A stretch of DNA of 9,620 nucleotides from Candidatus Cloacimonadota bacterium (GTDB taxonomy: Bacteria > Muiribacteriota > UBA6191 > JACPRK01): positions 1 through 9,620 of the forward strand of contig JAJFLN010000591.1 of NCBI GenBank assembly GCA_021772705.1. The letters are read 5' to 3'. Both the position numbers and the translations under genes were made by a program. The notes under the pieces are model-generated. The model did not search any database, was not told where the DNA came from, and saw nothing but the letters and a program-made list of their open reading frames with translations. This document shows, piece by piece, positions 1-6,443 of the stretch (position 1 is the stretch's first letter; each line of letters starts with the position of its first letter).

Positions 1-654
1 GGGACATCCACCCCCGCAACCTCGTGCCATAGACAGCTCGCTTCCAAATTGGAGACAATCTTCGGCCTGAGGGGAGGCGAAAGCGTGACGAGGCCTCTCG
101 TCGAGCCCCAGTTCGGGATCTTCGAGCAGATCCACCGGTGCCGATTCGCCTAGCAGAACTTACTCGACCACGGCAGCCAGTTTGATCAGTCTACTGCGCG
201 GGCCGGCTCCCTCTACGGCGAATTTGCTAGCGTACCGATTCATCAACGATGTCGCGGCGGGAGTGTTCTGGACGGACCTGCTCAAGACCTGGAACACGCA
301 ATGGCAAGGTCGGTGGCGGCCACACCGGAAGACGTGGCCCGGGTCAAGGCGCAGGGCGGCTGGACCCTCTCGGGCGTTCTGAGACGACTGGCGGTCGAGG
401 TCGCTCCCCGACGGGAGCGGCTGGCGCTGTCCGTTCCACCGGCGAATGAAAGTCTCATCCTCGGCCTTCGCAAGAAAGCGCTTGAGCGCGGCGGGTGCCC
501 CGAGAGCCGGTGGCAGGCAGGTGAGGTGGACCGGCTGGATTGCGGTCCTAGCACGCACTTGGCACTCCTTGGGCGGGCCCTCACGGAGTGGATCGGTCTG
601 GGTCCAATGCCCCGGTCCGGCTGCTCGAAGAAGCTGCAACGGACCCTCGGTTGA
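1..654 (+). other. No assignable gene; coding-like but broken frames
   Basis: I recognise no protein here. The plus frame beginning at base 1 is open from 1 to 654 except for a TAG at 151-153. By hand count its third codon positions are GC-rich at 1-150 and 301-654, but not in between, where a second plus frame (182-382) looks more codon-biased. That second frame includes a hydrophobic/aromatic stretch, FINDVAAGVFWTDLLKTWN. The 301-654 part would encode 117 residues starting MARSVAATPEDVARVKAQGG. One reading is a decayed gene with a stop and frameshifts; another is ordinary GC-rich non-coding DNA. A minus-strand frame (639-160) is also open, but its third positions are less biased. No ribosome-binding site, RNA gene or mobile-element end is visible. 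Confidence 0.2.
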
Positions 655-662
655 AAGCGCGC

Positions 663-974
663 CTACAGGTCGAGTGAGAAGCGGAGTGCCTCGTCGACTT
701 GGTCCATCTTGTTCTTCGCAAGGGTTGTGATTCGATGGCCGAGAATTGACTTGGAAACCGTGAACAAGACGTCAGCATTCACGACGCACTGAGCTGGAAG
801 ACCGTCGGAAGCATCAAGTGCGACTTCAGAGGGCATCGAGCGAATTGTGCGCGTCAGAGCTGCCACGGTCACCGCCGCGCGAACGTCATAGGCCAACGTC
901 CTCGAAATGAGCAGGACAGGACGACGGCCATCGGGACGTGGGAGATTCGCCCACCAAACCTCTCCCCTGTTCAC
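663..974 (-). CDS. mazF: MazF/PemK-family mRNA-interferase toxin
   Basis: This 103-residue protein has the length and sequence of the MazF/PemK toxin family, ribosome-independent or ribosome-associated endoribonucleases that cut mRNA at short sequences and are neutralised by a cognate antitoxin. The N-terminus NRGEVWWANLPRPDGRRPVLLISR gives the family's RGEVW opening strand and the RP-V-L-I-S strand. The middle (about residues 35-52, VAALTRTIRSMPSEVAL) matches the conserved strand with the TxTIR...P-EV pattern. The C-terminal part carries GLPAQCVVNADVLFTVSKS and LGHRITTL, typical of the substrate-groove strand and final helix. The start is GTG, and it overlaps the antitoxin stop codon as GTGA, implying translational coupling. 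Family assignment is from recognised motifs; the cleavage sequence cannot be predicted. Confidence 0.9.
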   Translation of the reverse strand: MNRGEVWWANLPRPDGRRPVLLISRTLAYDVRAAVTVAALTRTIRSMPSEVALDASDGLPAQCVVNADVLFTVSKSILGHRITTLAKNKMDQVDEALRFSLDL

Positions 975-1225
975 GTCCAGTCCTCCTTCGGGAGAACCGC
1001 CGCTGCAGCCTTGCTGGAGGACCTGGCCAAGGCATCGTCCTCAGGGAAACGCAGGTATCCCTCGGCGTATCGACGCTCGGCGTCCGACAGGTCAAGGGTC
1101 TGTAGGTAGTGCTCACAAGCAAGGCGGATGAAGTCTGCCCTGCTCTTGAATCCACGGCGGCTCCGTTGAGAGACCCGTTTGAGGAGCGCAGTGTCCATTG
1201 GAACTTGTATGATCTTGGTCGCCAT
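971..1225 (-). CDS. Ribbon-helix-helix antitoxin, partner of the MazF-like toxin
   Basis: About 84 residues, beginning MATKIIQVPMDTALLKRVSQ. The N-terminal strand (TKIIQVPMD) and the following two helices (ALLKRVSQRSRRGFKSRADFIRLACEHYL) fit a ribbon-helix-helix DNA-binding domain, as in CopG/MazE-like antitoxins that repress their own operon. The acidic C-terminal half (DLSDAERRYAEGYLRFPED, ending LPKEDW) resembles the toxin-wrapping tails of antitoxins that accompany MazF proteins. I place the start at the ATG at 1225 because the RHH strand begins right there; an upstream in-frame start at 1294 would add 23 residues unlike the family. No clear Shine-Dalgarno is seen before the ATG. It is the first gene of the toxin-antitoxin operon. 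Confidence 0.85.
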   Translation of the reverse strand: MATKIIQVPMDTALLKRVSQRSRRGFKSRADFIRLACEHYLQTLDLSDAERRYAEGYLRFPEDDALARSSSKAAAAVLPKEDWT

Positions 1226-1255
1226 GGAATGTTGGTAAGAATGTGTAGAAAGTTG

Positions 1256-1264
1256 TGTATAGCA
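1256..1264 (-). promoter_or_regulatory. Possible extended -10 promoter for the antitoxin-toxin operon
   Basis: Read on the minus strand, TGCTATACA lies 31 bases before the antitoxin ATG and fits an extended -10 (TGnTATAAT, two mismatches in the hexamer). No convincing -35 is present at 17 bp, which an extended -10 can tolerate. The overlapping sequence GTAT-TGCT-ATAC is a small inverted repeat and could be part of an antitoxin operator. This is suggestive only. Confidence 0.3.
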
Positions 1265-1308
1265 ATACCGCAAGCGATCATCACGTTGCAACACTCCTCT
1301 GTCCTCTC

Positions 1309-1389
1309 CGGGAGCGACGGCGAAACCTGGGAGTCCGCATCACTCAGGCCGACCGGATCTAGAATCCCCATGATCCGCCGTCGCTCCCG
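1309..1389. repeat. Perfect 14-bp inverted repeat with 53-bp spacer
   Basis: CGGGAGCGACGGCG at 1309-1322 is matched by its exact reverse complement at 1376-1389, with 53 bases between. It lies in the 246-bp gap between the glycosyltransferase stop and the antitoxin start, in neither gene. Transcribed from either strand, the arms could pair into a long stem with a large loop. It could also be a protein-binding pair of sites or the ends of a tiny decayed element. Confidence 0.6.
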
Positions 1390-1415
1390 CCCTACCAGGA
1401 GGCGTTTGGTAGGGC
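1389..1415 (-). terminator. Hairpin downstream of the glycosyltransferase, possible terminator
   Basis: A perfect 9-bp stem, GCCCTACCA (1389-1397) with TGGTAGGGC (1407-1415), encloses a 9-base loop. It lies 57 bases after the glycosyltransferase stop on the minus strand and before the antitoxin promoter region, a reasonable place for a terminator. No U tract follows on the minus strand; on the plus strand three T's follow. Its first base is shared with the adjacent 14-bp inverted-repeat arm. Confidence 0.4.
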
Positions 1416-1471
1416 TTTGGGTGCATGAGACTCCCGATCAGATCATCTGTCTCCGTGGTTACACTTCGGCA

Positions 1472-3142
1472 TCAGCTTGCCGATCGATCGCCTCCGGATG
1501 ATCTCTTGCCGGGAGTATCAGCACCGCTGCCATCTTGCCCGGCCTCGGCTTGGCCCTGGCCGCCGCGATCTTCCTGTCTCTCTGATCGCCAGTTCTCCAG
1601 GACCCACAGGCCGTAGAAGGGCAGGTACTCGATCCATCGTAGATCCAGGGGCAAGCCCTGGGGGGTCATCCGGACGTAGGTCCGGGTGGAGAAGAAACAG
1701 TAGTAGGTCACCATGGTTCCCGAGAGGATGAACCAGGAGACTTCCCCGGACAGGACGGCAAAGGGCAGCACCCAGCCCAGGTACCAGGGCTGCTGCACCG
1801 GGGATACGATGAAGAGCAGAGCCACGGCGAGTCCGGCCTTCCGGAGAACCTGAACATCCCGGGACTCATCCATCCGGAAGATGCAGATTATCCCCCAGAG
1901 GAGCAGGACCGCCAGGACGATCCGGGCCCCCATGGCGCCATCCAGGGGGAGCGCCGCCGGGGAACTGGGAAGCACCCCGGAGAGAGCCAGGGGAACTGGC
2001 ACTGACCACCCGAGATCATCCAGGGGCGCCAGGCCGGCACGGACCAGGGTGAAGAGGGACGCGTTTCCGAACCAGGTCGTTGAATAGGCTCCCAGGCCCG
2101 CCAGTCCCGGCAAGCCGGCGTCGATGTAGGGCAGGTGCATGATTCCCCCTGCCAGGACGCAGACCAGCAGACCGGTCCGGCCAAACCGGCGACAGAGCAC
2201 CGCGACGGCGACGACGGGGTAGACCTTGGCCGACACGGCGAGTCCGGCCAGGACTCCCGCCAGGACTCGGCGGTATCGGAGCACGCAATAGAGTGACGTC
2301 AAGAGCAGCAGGCTCGCCACGGGATCGTAGTGACCTGTGTTGGCGTACTCCTTGAGCACCAGGGGGCACCATCCGTAGAGGAGAATCCGATGCCTGGGCT
2401 GGCCCAGCCGGACCAGCAAGGCTCCGAGGATCAGGATGATCCCCAGGTCGAAGCAGACGATGAGGGACTTCAAGACGTAGACGTTTCCCGGAGCCAGGCG
2501 AGCGGCGAGGGAGAAGACTTGCTGCGCGGCCGGTGGGTAGATCGTGGGAATGTCAGGATGGTTGATCCGCAGGAAGTGCCGTTGGATCTCGGGCTGACGA
2601 CTCAGGGCGGCGCGGCGTTTCAGCGATCCATCGATCCCGGGACTGTCAGGTCCGCCTCCCTGAGGCCATTGACGCAGGGTCTCCAGGGGGGCGTGACCGT
2701 AGGGGTTCAACCCGGCTGCTTGAACGGCTCCGTCCCAGAGGTATCGCTGGGGGTCGGTCTCCAGCAGAGGCGGGGAGGCGATGAGGACGATCCGGAAGAG
2801 GATCGAGAAGGCCAGGATCACGTCCAGACTGTAGGGCCCGGGTTTCTGGGTTCGAAGGGCCCACCAGGCAGCCAGAAGGAAGACGGCGAAGGCCAAGGTC
2901 CAGCTCTCGACCAGCTGTTCGATTCGCAATCCCTGGCCCGATTCGTCGGTGGTCTTGCCGATGGGGCAGCCAGCGAGCCGTGCGAGACCGTCGATGGGCA
3001 GGGTCAGATTCCGGACCCAGCCAGGGGCCTGGCCCAGGGGGCCACCCAAGGCGATCCTGTTCCAGTACAGGCAGATCAGCAGCAGGAGCAGGCCCAGTGC
3101 ACCGAGGCAGACGGCGTGGCTCCGGGATCGACTCTGGGTCAT
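1472..3142 (-). CDS. GT-C type membrane glycosyltransferase (GT87/DUF2029-like)
   Basis: A 556-residue polytopic membrane protein. Hydrophobic helices begin at residues 10-26 and recur along the chain to about residue 500. The loop after the second or third helix reads ETDPQRYLWDGAVQAAGLNPY (about 128-147); this D-x-x-R-Y-x-W-D-G...G-x-N-P-Y signature is characteristic of polyprenol-phosphate-dependent GT-C mannosyltransferase-like proteins. A second loop, INHPDIPTIYPPAAQ (about 193-207), is also family-typical, as are GHYDP and SAKVYP further on. The likely role is transfer of a sugar from a lipid-phosphate donor to an extracytoplasmic acceptor; neither sugar nor acceptor can be deduced. The last 40 residues are a hydrophilic, Gly/Gln/Asp-rich tail of unknown function. 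I chose the ATG at 3142 because AAAGGCGG lies five bases upstream; an in-frame ATG at 3172 would start inside the adjacent repeat. It follows the pilin operon on the same strand, so it may be cotranscribed through the repeat. Confidence 0.8.
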   Translation of the reverse strand: MTQSRSRSHAVCLGALGLLLLLICLYWNRIALGGPLGQAPGWVRNLTLPIDGLARLAGCPIGKTTDESGQGLRIEQLVESWTLAFAVFLLAAWWALRTQKPGPYSLDVILAFSILFRIVLIASPPLLETDPQRYLWDGAVQAAGLNPYGHAPLETLRQWPQGGGPDSPGIDGSLKRRAALSRQPEIQRHFLRINHPDIPTIYPPAAQQVFSLAARLAPGNVYVLKSLIVCFDLGIILILGALLVRLGQPRHRILLYGWCPLVLKEYANTGHYDPVASLLLLTSLYCVLRYRRVLAGVLAGLAVSAKVYPVVAVAVLCRRFGRTGLLVCVLAGGIMHLPYIDAGLPGLAGLGAYSTTWFGNASLFTLVRAGLAPLDDLGWSVPVPLALSGVLPSSPAALPLDGAMGARIVLAVLLLWGIICIFRMDESRDVQVLRKAGLAVALLFIVSPVQQPWYLGWVLPFAVLSGEVSWFILSGTMVTYYCFFSTRTYVRMTPQGLPLDLRWIEYLPFYGLWVLENWRSERQEDRGGQGQAEAGQDGSGADTPGKRSSGGDRSAS

Positions 3143-3154
3143 GTATCCGCCTTT

Positions 3155-3332
3155 GGGGCCGCGCAGGAACAAATGCGCAGAAGTCGCGCCCAGATTTGGG
3201 TCAGATTCGGCTGGTTCGAGGGAGCGGGACCGGAGGCGTAGTGGGATACGTCGAGGATTCCGCGATTGAGGAGCGGCCGAAGATGGCCTGAAGATGGGAT
3301 GCGAAACTGCGTAGTTATTCTTGCGCGGGTCC
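3155..3332 (-). repeat. MITE/ERIC-like repeat, copy 1 (178 bp)
   Basis: This segment is the reverse complement of 8022-8188: 158 of 167 aligned bases agree, and this copy has 11 extra bases. Its outer 18 bases are inverted repeats of each other at 14 of 18 positions (3155-3172 against 3315-3332), the intact end being GGACCCGCGCAAGAATAA. It fills the gap between the last pilin gene, whose stop codon is immediately adjacent at 3333, and the glycosyltransferase, whose Shine-Dalgarno begins right after the other end. No protein is evident inside. The family is not one I recognise. No target-site duplication is visible at this copy. Confidence 0.85.
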
Positions 3333-3965
3333 TCAGGGGATGTGAGCGAACTTCACATCCCGCAGGGCCGGATTGACGGCGGGGCACTGGCTGAGCAAAA
3401 GACCTGGCTTGCCGATGATCATGGGGCAGTAGATGGGGCGGGTCCTCACTTCCTCGATGGTTCGCTTTCCGATCTTGCCGCTCAACTGCAGAGTCGCCAC
3501 ACCGGCCTGCAAGTGCAGCAGTCCGCTGGAACTCTTGAGCCGGTTCGCCGCGTCGACCCCGAGCTCATCGCGGCTCATGAACCGGTATCGAAGGTCGCAC
3601 TTCAGGCCCAGCTCCCCAAGTCTCTTCAACAATCCGGAGTCCAGGAGCAATGGGTTGTGCCCCGGCTCGTCTCCGGATCCGGCCTCGGCGACGCGACCGT
3701 CCATTCGTTCCGGCGACTGGGGATCGACTCCGAAGTTCTCCCAGAGGATGGTCAGGTCCGTGGACTCCACCCGGCGCATGATCTGGTCCATCATGCTCCG
3801 GACCTCCCGGTTCCTGTCGACCTTCATCACAGCTCGGCTGGAGCCGGTCATGAGCAGGCTCATGGGGACGGCCACGATGACGAGTATGAAGGTCCCGGTC
3901 AGGATCTCCAGGAGTGTGAATCCTCCGGTGGTTCGAGAGTTGCGACGGTGATGAATGTCGTTCAT
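3333..3965 (-). CDS. Type IV pilin-like minor pseudopilin (PilV/GspI-like)
   Basis: A 210-residue protein with a 15-residue positively charged leader ending in Gly, then FTLLEILTGTFILVIVAVPM. This is a class III prepilin signal: prepilin peptidase would cut G15|F16, phenylalanine would be the methylated new N-terminus, and Glu is at the canonical +5 position (residue 20). The rest is one hydrophobic helix and a soluble periplasmic domain with no motif I can name. It is the third gene of an operon, with a 4-base ATGA overlap to the gene before it. By position and size it matches a minor pilin of type IV pili or type II secretion, but the exact subtype is inference. Its stop codon directly abuts the dispersed repeat. 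Confidence 0.85.
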   Translation of the reverse strand: MNDIHHRRNSRTTGGFTLLEILTGTFILVIVAVPMSLLMTGSSRAVMKVDRNREVRSMMDQIMRRVESTDLTILWENFGVDPQSPERMDGRVAEAGSGDEPGHNPLLLDSGLLKRLGELGLKCDLRYRFMSRDELGVDAANRLKSSSGLLHLQAGVATLQLSGKIGKRTIEEVRTRPIYCPMIIGKPGLLLSQCPAVNPALRDVKFAHIP

Positions 3966-4858
3966 GGCAATCGCACGTCCTCGTCAAGCCGCTCATCGTC
4001 GAAGGTGCGGCTGTCGTCGTACTGGACCAGGCCCAAGGGGCGAACCCAGTCCAGGGGGATGCTGGAGGGGATGGACTGAATGGGACAGTTGAAGGTCGTG
4101 AAGGGGTCATCGAGCTTGTCCAGGTTGGTGAAGACTCCCGAAGGTGGGCCCGAGTTCTTGATAGTGAGCATGCAGGCGTACTGGCTTTCGATGTGAGAGA
4201 CGTGCATCAGCCGGGTCTGGACGTTGGCCTCGCTGGCCAGGGCGCTGTTCTTCTTATCCCAGGCGCCCCGCATGTACACCTTCACGAAGGCAGCGTGATA
4301 CGGGGATACCTGCAACTCGCAGGCCTGGTCCCGGGTCAGTGACTCGAATCGAAGCTCCGATACGGGGCCGACAGGGGTCAGCCCTGCCGGGGAGAAGCGC
4401 TTGCCGTTGCGCCGAACATGAAACCCGCCGCCGGGAGCCGGGACGGTGTCCCAGATCAACTTCCGGGCAACCAGGGTCATGGACTGGATCGATTCGTCGA
4501 CCTCGCGGTGATGAAACGCGTAGAACCAGAATCGCTGACCGCCGTCTTCGAAGTGCAGCGGGATGACCAGATTGATCAGGTCGTCATCCACCACGGCTCG
4601 CTCCAGGTCGGCCTGGATGGCGTCGAGAATCCGGCTGGCCTCGATCCGGCCCTGGACGTGATCGGAAGTCTTGACCACCGAGCGATTGCTGACGTTGAGG
4701 AACTGAATCGTCCCGGCCAGGACCGTGATGCCCAGGGCCAGGGCGATGAGCGTCTCGACCAGAGTGAACCCGTTTCGCCCGCTCCCGCTGAAGCCGGGAG
4801 TACAACCCTCTGTCGCGGGTCGATTCTTGAGACGGACCTGGATGTTCTGACGGTTCAC
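3962..4858 (-). CDS. Type IV pilin-like minor pseudopilin (PilW/GspJ-like)
   Basis: A 298-residue protein. The prepilin motif is NG|FTLVETLIALALGITVLAG, with predicted cleavage G30|F31 and Glu at +5 (residue 35), followed by a single transmembrane helix. The 30-residue leader is long for a type IVa-type prepilin, and no closer in-frame start exists. The large soluble part (about 240 residues, with a few cysteines) is the size expected for PilW or GspJ, which cap or prime pilus assembly. The start is GTG, overlapping the upstream stop as GTGA; AGGGG seven bases upstream is a plausible Shine-Dalgarno. The next gene starts inside its stop codon. Assignment to the prepilin superfamily is firm, to the subtype tentative. 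Confidence 0.85.
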   Translation of the reverse strand: MNRQNIQVRLKNRPATEGCTPGFSGSGRNGFTLVETLIALALGITVLAGTIQFLNVSNRSVVKTSDHVQGRIEASRILDAIQADLERAVVDDDLINLVIPLHFEDGGQRFWFYAFHHREVDESIQSMTLVARKLIWDTVPAPGGGFHVRRNGKRFSPAGLTPVGPVSELRFESLTRDQACELQVSPYHAAFVKVYMRGAWDKKNSALASEANVQTRLMHVSHIESQYACMLTIKNSGPPSGVFTNLDKLDDPFTTFNCPIQSIPSSIPLDWVRPLGLVQYDDSRTFDDERLDEDVRLP

Positions 4859-6279
4859 TTCGAGTCCCCTGAACGGTCATTCGCCTTGGGCCGGTCCGGA
4901 TCCCAGTCGAGGGAGGCGATTCCATAGGGATAGAGTCGGGCACCCACGGTGGAAGGCATCTGGGAATAGACGATGTCGTCGAGCATCGCCTTCGGGTCAT
5001 ATCGCTCCATCGCCGGCTGTCCGGTTCGATCCGGGACGGGCTCGTTTCGCCCCTCCACATCGGGATTGGCCGGGAACAGCTTCGCCAGGTCGCCGGGATC
5101 GAGGGAGGCGGCACCGTGGTCCTGCAGATCCCGGCTCAGGGCGGCGGCCATCATGGTCATGGCGTCTTCCCACTCGGCCTTCTGGAACAGACGGTACGTA
5201 CGGAACGCGGTCTGACCCTTCATCCGATCCTTGGCTCCGCCGTATCCCATCTTCGCGGTTATCTCCAGCAGATAGGTCTTGTTGAGACCCAGAACGCTGT
5301 CCTTCATGAATGCCGCCGTGGCAGCCACCTCGGCGCCGGAGGCGATCTCCTCACCGACCTTCAGATCTCCCACCAGATGGGCCATTGCCAGGGACGGGTT
5401 GGCGCCGCAGGCCTCGACCTTGCGGGCGGCGTCCAGGGCCACTGCCTCGATACCGGCCCGCCACTTGGTGGCGAATTCGTTCAGGGACGGTTTGCCGCTG
5501 TTGGTGGATATCTGGATGGAGGGCTTTTGTCCCTCTGGGCGAACCACTTCCTTTCCGTCAGCGATCTCACCCGTGGCCGTGCGGAACAGGGCGAACAGCG
5601 CCGCCAGCTCCGGCATTCGACGAGCTGCTTTCCAGCGGAAGTGGCGAACGCCATCGGCGTCGGTGAACTCCGGGTCCGGATACCGGTCCCACTTCGGCCC
5701 CCAGCCCTGGACCCCGACCTTCTTGACGTAGCTGTCGACGAAGACGTTGGGCGACTCCTGACTCCGGTCTTCGCCGGTCTCCTTGTCCCGCAGTCCCTCT
5801 GCTTCGACCCGTTGCCAGAATTTCCGAGTCTCAGAGTCCGCCGAGGGGAGCTCGAACTTCTCGATGATCAGCATCTGCTGTCGCGCCGACTCCCGGTGAA
5901 GAGCCGTGGTCTGATTCACCACCGAGGCCTTCACGAAGACTTTGGGACGCAGCTCCTCGGGGATGCTGGCGAGAGGGGAGGCGCCGCCCTTCACATCGGC
6001 GATGGGAACCTCCACGGGCTCCGCGGATCCGAGGGCCTTGTCGATCTCCACGTTGCGCTTGCCGTTGTTGATGAGCAGGGAAGCTTCGTCCACGGCTGAC
6101 CGTGCGATCTCCCTGGACTGGCTCACCAGCCCTTCGTGATAGTCGGCTCGGCCAAAGTGGGTACTCATCAGGACAGAGATGCCCCCGATCACGAGCAAGA
6201 CTGCCGCCACGAGTACGACGACGACTATGGAACCGGTGGGACGGCGGTGGATACCAGGCTGTGTGAGGTCAGTGCGCAT
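4855..6279 (-). CDS. PilX/GspK-like pilus-assembly membrane protein
   Basis: A 474-residue protein, first in the pilin operon. Its N-terminus has a charged leader, HRRPTG, then SIVVVVLVAAVLLVIGG, one hydrophobic helix, and a long soluble domain. This is the layout of PilX or GspK-type pseudopilins, in which the gene order X-W-V (or K-J-I in reverse) is common. If cleavage is after G16, position +5 is Val21 rather than Glu; loss of Glu5 is known for GspK-type tip pseudopilins, so the protein may sit at the tip. The soluble part is Ala/Glu/Lys/Asp-rich and contains repeated segments rich in charged residues, but I recognise no enzyme motif. The start is well supported by AAGGAGGA five bases before the ATG. 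Alternatively it is simply a single-pass anchored protein of the pilus operon. Confidence 0.65.
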   Translation of the reverse strand: MRTDLTQPGIHRRPTGSIVVVVLVAAVLLVIGGISVLMSTHFGRADYHEGLVSQSREIARSAVDEASLLINNGKRNVEIDKALGSAEPVEVPIADVKGGASPLASIPEELRPKVFVKASVVNQTTALHRESARQQMLIIEKFELPSADSETRKFWQRVEAEGLRDKETGEDRSQESPNVFVDSYVKKVGVQGWGPKWDRYPDPEFTDADGVRHFRWKAARRMPELAALFALFRTATGEIADGKEVVRPEGQKPSIQISTNSGKPSLNEFATKWRAGIEAVALDAARKVEACGANPSLAMAHLVGDLKVGEEIASGAEVAATAAFMKDSVLGLNKTYLLEITAKMGYGGAKDRMKGQTAFRTYRLFQKAEWEDAMTMMAAALSRDLQDHGAASLDPGDLAKLFPANPDVEGRNEPVPDRTGQPAMERYDPKAMLDDIVYSQMPSTVGARLYPYGIASLDWDPDRPKANDRSGDSK

Positions 6280-6284
6280 CGAGA

Positions 6285-6292
6285 TCCTCCTT
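6285..6292 (-). promoter_or_regulatory. Strong ribosome-binding site for the pilin operon
   Basis: AAGGAGGA on the minus strand, five bases before the ATG at 6279. It is the best Shine-Dalgarno in the window and fixes the start of the first pilin-operon gene. Confidence 0.8.
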
Positions 6293-6304
6293 GATCTGGG
6301 GTGG

Positions 6305-6314
6305 TGTCATGACA
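6305..6314. promoter_or_regulatory. 10-bp palindrome, possible operator
   Basis: TGTCATGACA is a perfect palindrome in the divergent control region between the pilin operon and the cupredoxin operon, 26 bases from the pilin start. It also lies about 50 bases upstream of the sigma-54-like promoter. It could be an operator or activator site, but a 10-bp palindrome can occur by chance. Confidence 0.3.
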
Positions 6315-6341
6315 GTCGATGCACTTCGGCCGTCCCGAGTT

Positions 6342-6357
6342 GGATACCGGGGATACC
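6342..6357. repeat. Two GGATACC direct repeats
   Basis: GGATACC occurs at 6342-6348 and again at 6351-6357, nine bases apart, immediately upstream of the sigma-54-like promoter. A third copy lies at 6249-6255 inside the start of the divergent pilin gene. These could be tandem regulator half-sites; function is unknown. Confidence 0.3.
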
Positions 6358-6361
6358 AAAC

Positions 6362-6377
6362 TGGCGGGTTTGTTGCG
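6362..6377 (+). promoter_or_regulatory. Sigma-54-type -24/-12 promoter candidate
   Basis: TGGCGGGTTTGTTGCG matches the sigma-54 pattern TGGCACG-N4-TTGCA with the required spacing: GG at 6363-6364 and GC at 6375-6376. Transcription would begin near 6388, some 55 bases before the proposed start of the cupredoxin gene. No sigma-54 activator gene is in the window. The match is by eye. Confidence 0.4.
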
Positions 6378-6384
6378 GAAAGAG

Positions 6385-6402
6385 GTCCGGGAGCGCCCGG
6401 AC
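6385..6402 (+). other. 7-bp perfect hairpin in the cupredoxin leader
   Basis: GTCCGGG (6385-6391) pairs with CCCGGAC (6396-6402) around an AGCG loop. A second, overlapping hairpin, GACGG/CCGTC (6400-6414), would compete with it. These lie at or just after the predicted transcription start and before the weak AGGG ribosome-binding site. They may be a leader structure or chance pairing in GC-rich DNA. Confidence 0.35.
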
Positions 6403-6443
6403 GGGATGTCCGTCGGCGACCAGAAGGGAGTAGGGTCACTCTG

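Noticed and set aside
3143..3172. Ten-residue N-terminal extension of the glycosyltransferase
   Set aside because: The extension starts inside repeat copy 1, while the ATG at 3142 has its own Shine-Dalgarno (AAAGGCGG) and leads directly into the first membrane helix.
2330..3241. 303-codon open frame on the plus strand
   Set aside because: It is antisense to the glycosyltransferase, has a Gly/Gln/Asp/Glu-rich composition typical of a shadow frame, and lacks a ribosome-binding site.
3321..4079. 252-codon open frame on the plus strand
   Set aside because: It lies antisense to two overlapping pilin genes with clear prepilin motifs, and it starts within the repeat edge.
5116..6099. 327-codon open frame on the plus strand
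   Set aside because: It lies antisense to the first pilin-operon gene, which has a strong Shine-Dalgarno and an export-type N-terminus. The plus frame has no recognisable motif.
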